NCBI RefSeq assembly: GCF_000725385.1
Contig: NZ_CP008884.1
Span: 2,914,001-2,978,000 of the forward strand
DNA: 64,000 nt
Source of the DNA: Dyella japonica A8
Lineage (GTDB): Bacteria > Pseudomonadota > Gammaproteobacteria > Xanthomonadales > Rhodanobacteraceae
Direction of reading: 5' to 3'
Shown here: piece after piece, positions 10,762 through 17,898 of the stretch
Position numbering within the stretch: position 1 is the first letter of the stretch
Layout: each line of letters opens with the position of its first letter
Notes under the pieces: model-generated
Database searches by the model: none
Told to the model about the DNA's origin: nothing
Seen by the model: the letters and a program-made list of their open reading frames with translations, nothing else
Position numbers and translations under genes: made by a program

Positions 10762-12522
10762 TCAAGGGTGCGTACGAACCTTGTCCGGCAGGACATATTC
10801 GTGATCCATGGCGTGGATGGGGGCTCGCCAGACGCGGCTGCCATGGAGCACGGGTGACCATTCTGGCAATGGCGCCGGTGGCGGCAGGTCAAGCGACTGG
10901 AAATGCCCGTCAGCATGGACGACGCGGCCATCCATGACGGTAAGCGTTGCCGTGATATGGCGAATGTCTTCGTCCGGCACGGCGAAATAGTCGTCCGTGA
11001 GCACGGCGAAATCCGCGAACTGGCCAACGTCGAGTTGCCCCTTGCTGCCTTCCTCGCCGGAAAACCACGTATTGGCGCGCGTGTGCAGCGCCAGTGCGGT
11101 GGTGCGATCCAGTCGCTGTTCCGGTGGATAAAGCGTGACGCCGCCCATCGTGCGTCCCGTGGTCAGCCAGTACAGCGTCGTCCAGGGATCCATGCTGGCC
11201 TGTTCGGCAGCGCCGGAGCCGACACCCACCGGCAGCCCGGCGTCGAGCAGGTGGCGCAGCGGTGGGGAGCGCGCTGCCGCCGTTTCTCCGTATCGCCCGA
11301 TGACGTATTCACCCTGATAGGCCATGTTCGGCTGTACGCAGATGCCGCCGCCCAGGCGTGCGATGCGCTCGATATTCCGCAGGCTGATGGTTTCCGCGCC
11401 ATCGATGAACCAGGGCAATGCCCGCAGCGGCATCTGCGCATCGATGCGCTCGAAAACGTCGAGCGCCATGTCGATGGTTTCGTCATGGGCGGCCTGCAGA
11501 CGCCATGGCCAGTGGCGCGCCGCGAGCCGGCTGGCCACGTCTTCCAGGTCCGCCGTTGCCTGAAGAGTGATGCCCGGCGGCGGTTGCCGGAAGTTGGGCC
11601 GGTCCTGCGCGGCATGGACGAGCACGTTGCCCGCGCCATTGAACCGGAACAGCTCGTCGCCATCGCCGTAACGGTTGATGGTGGACCAGTGCAGGTAGTC
11701 GGCGACCTCCGCGCCCGGCGTGTGTGCCGCAAGGTGGTACGCGATACGCACGGTGAGCAGGTGGTGTTGCGCCAGTTCCTCGATGGCGCGGTAGTCCTCC
11801 GGGTAGCGTAGGTACGGCGCGCCGGCATCGATCACGCTGGTGATGCCCAGGCGATTGAGTTCGCGCATGTACTGGCGCGTGCTGTTGATCTGGTATTCGT
11901 GGGGAAGCACGGGGGCATGGGCCAACGCCTGCTGAAAGACGCCAGTGCCCGGTGTCGCGATGAGCAGGCCGGTCGGCTGGCCTGCATCGTCGCGGTCGAT
12001 ATGGCCGTCGGCGGGATCGGGCGTCTGCGCGTCAAAGCCACACAGGGCCAGTGCGGCCGCATTGAGCACGGCCCGGTCCTGCAGGTGCTGGATATAGACC
12101 GGCGTGGACGGCGCCACATGGCTCAACTCTGCCGGTGTCGGCAACCGCCGTTCGGCGAACTGCTGTTCGCAGAAGCCGCCCATCACGCGCACCCACTGTG
12201 GCGCGGGCGTGCGTTGCACCTGTTCGGCGAGAAGGCGCATGGCCTCATCCAGGGTCGGCACGCTGTCCCAGCGCAGTTGCTGGTTGTAGTCGAGGCCGGT
12301 GGCGATCAGGTGCTGGCAGGCATCGATCAGGCCGGGAATGACGCGGCGTTTCCCGGCATCGATGACCAGGGTCGCAGGCCCCGCAAGCGAGCGTATCTGC
12401 CCACTGGTGCCCACGGCGACGATGCGCCGGCCACTGACCGCGAGCGCCTGCACTTCGGGCCGGTGCGCGACACCGGTGTGGATTTTCGCATTGTGGACGA
12501 TCAGTGTCGGGTACACGGCCAT
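10762..12522 (-). CDS. YtcJ-type amidohydrolase with eroded metal site
   Basis: A 586-aa member of the YtcJ/NfdA branch of the amidohydrolase superfamily, recognised by RVIPGLID after the N-terminal beta domain, NSTRQYMRELNRLGITSVIDAG, and LDVGQFADFAVLTDDYFAVPDEDI at the C-terminus. Relatives I recall read HxH after PGLxDS, LHATYDE, FDHAE and GTD. Here the corresponding positions are Cys69-Gln70-His71, Gln343 (LQAAHDE), Gly375 (IDGAE) and Gly437 (VGSGAAE). The enzyme therefore lacks most residues expected to hold the metal. The frame is intact and well coded, so it is a full protein rather than a decayed gene. It is divergent from the porin. The function is unknown. Confidence 0.8.
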   Translation of the reverse strand: MAVYPTLIVHNAKIHTGVAHRPEVQALAVSGRRIVAVGTSGQIRSLAGPATLVIDAGKRRVIPGLIDACQHLIATGLDYNQQLRWDSVPTLDEAMRLLAEQVQRTPAPQWVRVMGGFCEQQFAERRLPTPAELSHVAPSTPVYIQHLQDRAVLNAAALALCGFDAQTPDPADGHIDRDDAGQPTGLLIATPGTGVFQQALAHAPVLPHEYQINSTRQYMRELNRLGITSVIDAGAPYLRYPEDYRAIEELAQHHLLTVRIAYHLAAHTPGAEVADYLHWSTINRYGDGDELFRFNGAGNVLVHAAQDRPNFRQPPPGITLQATADLEDVASRLAARHWPWRLQAAHDETIDMALDVFERIDAQMPLRALPWFIDGAETISLRNIERIARLGGGICVQPNMAYQGEYVIGRYGETAAARSPPLRHLLDAGLPVGVGSGAAEQASMDPWTTLYWLTTGRTMGGVTLYPPEQRLDRTTALALHTRANTWFSGEEGSKGQLDVGQFADFAVLTDDYFAVPDEDIRHITATLTVMDGRVVHADGHFQSLDLPPPAPLPEWSPVLHGSRVWRAPIHAMDHEYVLPDKVRTHP

Positions 12523-12673
12523 AGGCGTCGCCTTGATGACAATCGTTCCCTTCGCGAACAGATGTACGGGGTTGCGCGTTTAGGAGGCGTCAAGCCGTTT
12601 GGTCAGGGCCTCATCGTCGCCAGCCGCTAGATTCCTGCGCCGTGGCACGGCTGGCAGCGCTCGATACGGGTCA

Positions 12674-12687
12674 TGTGCATATGCACA
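12674..12687. promoter_or_regulatory. Perfect 14-bp palindrome between amidohydrolase and porin
   Basis: TGTGCATATGCACA is a perfect palindrome in the 228-nt divergent interval, 63 nt before the porin ATG. It has operator-like geometry; no regulator gene is adjacent. The rest of the interval holds nothing I can identify. Confidence 0.4.
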
Positions 12688-12750
12688 AAAGTCATTTCCC
12701 GCCATGACAGCGATTGGACAGCATGCCTTGACTCGTTGGGAGGCGAGACC

Positions 12751-13989
12751 ATGAACCGAACTGCATCCGCACACACCGCCTTCGCTTTTCGCCGCGCGCT
12801 TGCCGCAGGCATGTTGCTGTGTGCGGCGCCGGTGTGTTGCCTTGCGGACAACTATGACGTCTACGGCAACTGGCCCACGCACGTGACGGCGTCGGACGGC
12901 ACGGACTTTGGCCTTGCCGTGCTGTACCAGTACGACGTCAACCGCTTCTCCAACGACGGTGGCCGCTTCGAGGATGCCAGCACGAACCGGCGCCGCTACC
13001 TTGGCCTGTACCTGCGCAAACCCGGTGTCTACGACGCCATCGCCCAATACGACTTCCAGGCGAAGCAATGGGCCGATGCCTTCGTGCGCTTCCGCAGTAG
13101 CGGCGTGATCGGCCAGGACGTAGGCAACGTCCGTTTCGGTTATTCCAAGACGCCAGTGGGTTTCGAGGGCGTCACGAGCACATCCGCCACCACCTTTATT
13201 GAAACGGCCTTGCCGACGCAGGCCGTGTGGGAGGGGCGTCGTGCCGGCGTGGATTGGGCGTTGGTGCGACCGCATTTCATCATCAACGTCGGTGACTATT
13301 TCTGGCGCAAGGATCTGGATGGCAATAATCCAGGCCGCACCTGGGCCGGACGTGCGGCGTGGATACCGCTCAATGCACCCGGGAACGTGCTGCATCTGGG
13401 CGTTTCCGCCTCACGCGAGACGCTGGACTGGGCGGACAGTGGCGCCGTGCCGCCATCGGCACGCTTGCGCGCCCGTCCCGAGGACGGCTTGTCGCCGGTC
13501 CGGCTGGTGGATTCGGGCAACCTGCCATACAGCAAGAGCGTGAGCCGCCAGGGGTTCGAGGGATTGTGGATCCAAGGGCCGTGGTCCTTGCAGGGTGAAT
13601 ACCTGCAGGCGCAGGTCGAACGCTACAAAGGCAAGCCCGACTATGACGTAAGCGGCTTCTACGTGTTCACCACATGGACCCTGACAGGCGAATCGCGGGC
13701 CTACAGTGACGGCAACGTGGCGGACCGCCGCTACAACGGCCGCGACCTGCAGGCGGTGCGGCCCGCGCACGCGTGGGGCGCGGTGGAACTGGCCGTGCGC
13801 TACAGCGAGCTGGACCTCAGCGATGGCGCCATCACCGGCGGCAAGGAGCATGACTGGACGGTGGGCGCCAACTGGTATCTGGGCGAGCACCTGAAATTCC
13901 AGGCCAACTACGTGTGGGCCTTCAGCGACAAGGGAAAGCTGAAGGTCGATCCGCACATCGTCGAGATGCGCGCGCAAGTGTACTTCTGA
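12751..13989 (+). CDS. OprO/OprP-like outer-membrane porin
   Basis: Secreted beta-barrel protein of 412 aa with an N-terminal signal peptide (hydrophobic AAGMLLCAAPVCCLA, cleavage near Ala-Asp). Alternating amphipathic strands follow, ending in the terminal phenylalanine VEMRAQVYF that marks outer-membrane barrels. Segments such as VRFGYSKTPVGFEGVTSTSATTF and HDWTVGANWYLGEHLKFQANYVW are typical of the phosphate-selective porin O/P family. The substrate may not be phosphate. The start is supported by GGGAGG upstream of ATG 12751. It may serve nutrient uptake for the amidohydrolases on either side. Confidence 0.82.
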   Translation: MNRTASAHTAFAFRRALAAGMLLCAAPVCCLADNYDVYGNWPTHVTASDGTDFGLAVLYQYDVNRFSNDGGRFEDASTNRRRYLGLYLRKPGVYDAIAQYDFQAKQWADAFVRFRSSGVIGQDVGNVRFGYSKTPVGFEGVTSTSATTFIETALPTQAVWEGRRAGVDWALVRPHFIINVGDYFWRKDLDGNNPGRTWAGRAAWIPLNAPGNVLHLGVSASRETLDWADSGAVPPSARLRARPEDGLSPVRLVDSGNLPYSKSVSRQGFEGLWIQGPWSLQGEYLQAQVERYKGKPDYDVSGFYVFTTWTLTGESRAYSDGNVADRRYNGRDLQAVRPAHAWGAVELAVRYSELDLSDGAITGGKEHDWTVGANWYLGEHLKFQANYVWAFSDKGKLKVDPHIVEMRAQVYF

Positions 13990-14000
13990 TGCCGGCATGA

Positions 14001-14024
14001 CCGGCGCCCGCGTCAGGGCGCCGG
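14001..14024. terminator. Hairpin between convergent porin and amidohydrolase genes
   Basis: CCGGCGCCC and GGGCGCCGG form a perfect nine-bp stem with a six-nt loop, centred between the two stop codons. It has no T-run, but its position suits a shared transcript end. Confidence 0.5.
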
Positions 14025-14033
14025 CCGTATGCC

Positions 14034-15467
14034 TCAGTGCAGGCCAACCGTGTCGTGGGTGGCGTCGAACATCTTCTGCGTGTCGTAGCCCACGCCGTTC
14101 TTGAACACGTAGGGCATGTGCTCGATGTCGGCGGTGTTCTTTGCGGGGTCACCATCGATCACCACCAGGTCGGCGCGCTTGCCGATGGCGAGCGTGCCGA
14201 CGTCGGCGTCGCGGCCGAGGTACTTCGCGCCGTTAAACGTGGCGATTTTCACGGCCTGTTCGAAACCAAAGCCCGCCTCCACCAACAGTTCGATCTCGCG
14301 CTTGGACGAGTAGCCCGGCACCACGCCGCCATAGCCGGTCGGGTCGGTGCCGGCGAGCAGCAGGCCACCCGCATCGGCGTACTGCTTTTCCATGCGGGCG
14401 AGCTTGAGGTAAGTGTCGGGTGACATCCGGCCCTTGCTGCCCTGCACCTTGTTCCAGCTTGCCTCGTATTGCGCGCGTACTTCCGGAAGCATGAGGTCCA
14501 GCGCGCCCTGCGGTGCCTTCGGACGATTGGGCACGAAAGTCTCGAAGACCGTCAGCGTGGACGTGAGCGCCACGTGGTGGTCGATCATGTCCTTCATCAG
14601 TGCCTTCACTTCCGGGGACTTGGCGTCCACGGCGGCGAGCGAATCGGAAACGCCGGGGCTCTTGGGGCAGGTGTCGGGCTGCTTGTCCTTCACGAAATCG
14701 CTGGACACGAAAAAGCCGTGCTCCAGGTTGTCGATGCCCATGTCCACCGCTTCGCGATACGTCACCGAGCACAGGTGGGCCGTGACCTTCGCCTTGCGCG
14801 CGTGTGCCGTGTCGATCACGCGCTTGAGCTCCTCGCGGGTGATCTGCATGTAGGCCTTGTACGAGGTCACGCCCTCGTCGGCCCAGTAGTTGACGGTGCG
14901 CTCCGCATCGTCCGGGCCGCTGAGTGCGTGGACGGCGGGAATCGGCAGGCCGGGCCCGTTGAGATAGGGGCCGGTGACGTCCATGTCCGGCCCGATCACG
15001 CTGCCCTTGGCGATGGCGTCGCGCACGTTGAGGTCGGCGTACGGCATCATCGAGCCCGCCGTGCGCATGGTGGTGGTGCCGCCGGCAAGATACAGGCGCG
15101 GGAAGCTGTAGCTCATCTCGTTGTATTCGACACCGCCGGCCGGGTAGAACATGTGCTCGTGCACCATCACGAAGCCGGGCATCAGCGTCTTGCCGTGGGC
15201 ATCGATGACCTTGGCATCCTGCGGTACCTTCACCTTGCTGCTCTTGCCGAGCGCGGTGATGCGGCCCTTGTCGACCACCAGCGTCTGGTCATGCGCCGCC
15301 TTTCCGCCGGTTCCGTCGATGACGGTGGCATGCGTGAAAGCGATCAGCGGCTGGTCGTAGGCGATGAAATCCTTGTCCGAAGGTGGCTTGCCGTCAGCCG
15401 CCGAAACGGCGGCCGAGGCCAGCAGGCCGGTCATGGCAAGGGTGAAAAGCGCAGGCTTCAACGTCAT
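14034..15467 (-). CDS. Exported metal-dependent amidohydrolase
   Basis: A 477-aa amidohydrolase of the imidazolonepropionase-like group with a signal peptide (LFTLAMTGLLASAAVSAADG), so it acts in the periplasm or outside. The metal site appears complete: MVHEHM after strand 1, the lysine in VTSYKAYMQ, VTAHLCS, LEHG, and the aspartate in AGTDPTGYGG. C-terminal GTLAIGKRADLVVIDGDP closes the beta domain. Related enzymes cleave Xaa-Pro/Xaa-Arg dipeptides or N-acyl amino acids; the substrate here is not known. GGGGAG lies five nt before the ATG. It contrasts with the degenerate paralogue 1.5 kb away. Confidence 0.85.
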   Translation of the reverse strand: MTLKPALFTLAMTGLLASAAVSAADGKPPSDKDFIAYDQPLIAFTHATVIDGTGGKAAHDQTLVVDKGRITALGKSSKVKVPQDAKVIDAHGKTLMPGFVMVHEHMFYPAGGVEYNEMSYSFPRLYLAGGTTTMRTAGSMMPYADLNVRDAIAKGSVIGPDMDVTGPYLNGPGLPIPAVHALSGPDDAERTVNYWADEGVTSYKAYMQITREELKRVIDTAHARKAKVTAHLCSVTYREAVDMGIDNLEHGFFVSSDFVKDKQPDTCPKSPGVSDSLAAVDAKSPEVKALMKDMIDHHVALTSTLTVFETFVPNRPKAPQGALDLMLPEVRAQYEASWNKVQGSKGRMSPDTYLKLARMEKQYADAGGLLLAGTDPTGYGGVVPGYSSKREIELLVEAGFGFEQAVKIATFNGAKYLGRDADVGTLAIGKRADLVVIDGDPAKNTADIEHMPYVFKNGVGYDTQKMFDATHDTVGLH

Positions 15468-15524
15468 GGATGCTCCCCCATCTCAAACATGGGGAGCATC
15501 CTAACAAGCGGCGCCAGCGGGCGA

Positions 15525-16817
15525 TCAAGCCGCTTCGAGCAGTGCCACCGTACCCTGGCCGCCGTCGGCGCAGATGCTGACGATGGCCAGCGTGCCGGAG
15601 GGCATCGCCGCCAGCTCCTTCACCGCCTGGCTCAGGATGCGCGCACCGGTGGCGCCAAACGGATGCCCAATGGCAAGGCTGCCGCCGTTCGGGTTCACGC
15701 GATCGCGCGGGAACGGGCCAAAGTCGCGATCCACGCCTGCCTTGCGGGTGAGGAACTCGCGGCTCTCCAGCGCTGCCATGTGGAACAGCACCTGCGCGGC
15801 GAAGGCCTCGTGGATTTCCCACAGGGCCACGTCGTCATAGCGCAGGTTGTGCCGCGCCAGCAGCTTGGGAATGGCGAACGCCGGCGCCATCAGCAGGCCT
15901 TCGATGCGGAAATCGACGGCAGCGACCTCCCAGTCCACCAGCCTCACGCGCGGCACGTGCGAGGGAACGCGCGCCAGCCCCTTGTCGCTGGCGACCCACA
16001 AGCCAGCGGCACCGTCGGTAAGCGGCGAGGAGTTGCCCGCGGTAAGCGTGCCCTGGCCACTGGTGCGGTCGAAGCTGGGCGGGAGCTTGGCGAGCTTTTC
16101 CAGCGAGGTGTCGGCGCGCGGAATACTGTCGCGGCGGAACTCGCCCACCGGAATGACCAGGTCGTCGAAGAAGCCGTTGTCCCAGGCCGCCACGGTGTGC
16201 TGGTGGCTGGCGAGCGCGTGCGCGTCCTCGTCCTCGCGGCGCAGGTGCCAGTCCTTGGCGGTGATCTCGGTGTGTTCGCCCATGCTCAGGCCGGTCGTGC
16301 GGTTCACGATGCCGGGGATGTACAGGCTGATGTCACCCAGCTTCAGCGACAGCGCGTGCGAAACCTTTTCGCCCACCGAGCGGGCCGTCTGGAACTGCCG
16401 GATCCAGTCGGACAAGCGTTGCGGCAGGCCCAGCTGCACGCGGCTGAGGCTGTCCACGCCGCCGACCAGCGCCAGCTGCATGCTGTCGTCGTCCAGCATG
16501 CCGGCCGCCTCGATCATGCCGATCATGCTGGTGGAGCAGGCCATGATGGTGGAGAAGGCGGGAATGGTCGCCGGGGCGCCCGCATCCATCAGCACTTCGC
16601 GCGCGATGTTGCTCCAAGTGAGGTTGGGCACCACCGTGCCCCAGGTGGCGAAGTCGGGGCGCTTCCCCTCCGGCAGGCTGGCGAGCATGCGCTGCACGAC
16701 CGGCACCGACAGCGCGATGGCATCGTACGAGGCCAGTGCGCCATCGACCTTGGCGAACGGCGTGCGCAGGCCGGAAGCCAGCCAGACGGGACGGTCGTAA
16801 CGGGACTTCAGGGGCAT
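15525..16817 (-). CDS. Acetyl-CoA C-acyltransferase (thiolase)
   Basis: Thiolase of 430 aa with the nucleophile cysteine in STIMACSTSM, the GMGEH-like LSMGEHTE segment, the catalytic His in NPNGGSLAIGHPFGATG and the second cysteine in SICADGGQG. Length and sequence style resemble FadI-type 3-ketoacyl-CoA thiolases that usually pair with a FadJ partner; none is adjacent, so it could be degradative or biosynthetic. AGGA precedes the ATG by eight nt. It lies between a secreted amidohydrolase and msrB on the same strand. Confidence 0.88.
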   Translation of the reverse strand: MPLKSRYDRPVWLASGLRTPFAKVDGALASYDAIALSVPVVQRMLASLPEGKRPDFATWGTVVPNLTWSNIAREVLMDAGAPATIPAFSTIMACSTSMIGMIEAAGMLDDDSMQLALVGGVDSLSRVQLGLPQRLSDWIRQFQTARSVGEKVSHALSLKLGDISLYIPGIVNRTTGLSMGEHTEITAKDWHLRREDEDAHALASHQHTVAAWDNGFFDDLVIPVGEFRRDSIPRADTSLEKLAKLPPSFDRTSGQGTLTAGNSSPLTDGAAGLWVASDKGLARVPSHVPRVRLVDWEVAAVDFRIEGLLMAPAFAIPKLLARHNLRYDDVALWEIHEAFAAQVLFHMAALESREFLTRKAGVDRDFGPFPRDRVNPNGGSLAIGHPFGATGARILSQAVKELAAMPSGTLAIVSICADGGQGTVALLEAA

Positions 16818-16844
16818 GGGCGTGTCCTGGCGAGGTGGGAAGAA

Positions 16845-17333
16845 TCAGGCGGCAGGGGCTTGCCAGACCGCTCCTTCCGGCGCGCCCCGGCCCAGCTTGT
16901 CGGGCAGCGGGTCGGTATCGGCCACGAATTGGAGCGATACCGAGTTGATGCAGTAGCGCTGGTGGGTCGGCGGCGGACCGTCGTCGAACACGTGGCCCTG
17001 GTGGCTGCCGCAGCGCGCGCAGCGGATTTCCGTGCGCACCATGCCGTAACTGGTGTCGCGCACGTAGCTCAGGTGCTGCTCGTTGAAGGGCGTGGTGAAG
17101 CTCGGCCAGCCGGTGCGGCTGTCGAACTTGTTGCCGGCCAGGAACAGCGGCAGGCCGCACAGGCGGCAGGCATAGACACCGGCGCGCTTCTCCGTGAGCA
17201 GCACGCCGCAGAACGGCGATTCCGTGCCGTGGTCAAGCAGCACCTGGCGCTCGTCCGGGGTCAGCGTGGCGGCGAGGGCGTCGAACTGCAGCGGGGTGGG
17301 AGGGGACAGGTCGAAGGTGGAGCGATGGCTCAC
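16845..17333 (-). CDS. msrB: Peptide-methionine (R)-S-oxide reductase MsrB
   Basis: Repairs methionine-R-sulfoxide in proteins. The 162-aa product has structural zinc ligands CRLC and CARC, the SRTGWPSF substrate motif and the catalytic cysteine in HQRYCINSVSL. GTG 17333 is the likely start because GAGGAG lies just upstream; the longer in-frame extension has no protein character. It is upstream of the thiolase with 27 nt between them, so the two may be co-transcribed. Confidence 0.93.
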   Translation of the reverse strand: MSHRSTFDLSPPTPLQFDALAATLTPDERQVLLDHGTESPFCGVLLTEKRAGVYACRLCGLPLFLAGNKFDSRTGWPSFTTPFNEQHLSYVRDTSYGMVRTEIRCARCGSHQGHVFDDGPPPTHQRYCINSVSLQFVADTDPLPDKLGRGAPEGAVWQAPAA

Positions 17334-17415
17334 GGCGTGATCTCCTCGGCAAACGTTCCCGGACGGGAGCCCGGGTGCCCCACATGATCGGGGCGAACGC
17401 GTCCGGTGCAAGGGG

Positions 17416-17805
17416 TCAGCGCTGACGTTCGCGGGCCTCTTCTTCGGCCACGGTAAGCACCGCCTCGGGCTTGGCTTCCAGGCGCGCCTTGGGGATCGGG
17501 TCGCCGGAGTCGTCGGAGTAGCCGTAAGTGCCGTCGTCGATCTTCTCCAGCGCGCGCTGGATGTCGTTGACGCGCTGTTCGTCCACGTCATGCTGGGCCT
17601 GGCGCACTTCTTCCTGCGCCAGATCCTGCGCGGTGTCCTCGAACTCCTCGGCTTCGTCGCCGTGCTCCTCGGTGAAGCCGCGCTTGCGCGCGTTGACGTT
17701 CAGCTCGCCACCAAGCACCTGGCGTTGCAGCGCTTCCAGGCGCTTGCGCTGTTGAGCGATGAATTCAGGACTGAGGGACTGCTCGGCAGACATAGCGGAC
17801 TCCAT
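17416..17805 (-). CDS. DksA/TraR-family protein without zinc cysteines
   Basis: A 125-129-aa protein resembling DksA: an N-terminal helical hairpin (QQRKRLEALQRQVLGG..., then acidic DEAEEFEDTAQDLAQEEVRQAQ), followed by YGYSDDSGDPIPKARLEAKPEAVLTVAEEE. In canonical DksA this part is YGYCxxTGExIxxxRLExxPxAxxCxxC; here all cysteines are replaced (Ser, Thr and others), so no zinc can be bound. The coiled-coil tip carries DDGTYG-like residues. Start options are ATG 17805 (GGAGG nine nt upstream) and ATG 17793 (GGAG six nt upstream). It probably modulates RNA polymerase, by family analogy only. Confidence 0.8.
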   Translation of the reverse strand: MESAMSAEQSLSPEFIAQQRKRLEALQRQVLGGELNVNARKRGFTEEHGDEAEEFEDTAQDLAQEEVRQAQHDVDEQRVNDIQRALEKIDDGTYGYSDDSGDPIPKARLEAKPEAVLTVAEEEARERQR

Positions 17806-17863
17806 CGGGAGAAACCTCCCGTAGCTATGGCACACGCCTCGTTCGTGTGCGGTGAAGGGCTAC

Positions 17864-17891
17864 GCACCGGCCCGCGAGGACGGGCCGGTGC
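17864..17891 (-). terminator. Strong hairpin after the TonB receptor gene
   Basis: GCACCGGCCCG and its exact complement form an 11-bp stem with a six-nt loop. It lies just past the receptor stop codon and upstream of the DksA-like gene. No T-run follows. Confidence 0.5.
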
Positions 17892-17898
17892 GGTGCGC

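Noticed and set aside
12627..12851. Short minus-strand frame ending in CQPCHGAGI near the porin start, resembling a haem-binding or zinc-like motif.
   Set aside because: It mostly lies antisense to the porin signal peptide and has no start signal; the CxxCH match is isolated.
14469..17387. Very long plus-strand open frame (972 codons) opposite the secreted amidohydrolase, thiolase and msrB.
   Set aside because: It is the complement of three clearly recognisable genes; the product is low-complexity, rich in Arg, His, Gly and Val, with no domain. High GC makes such antisense frames common.
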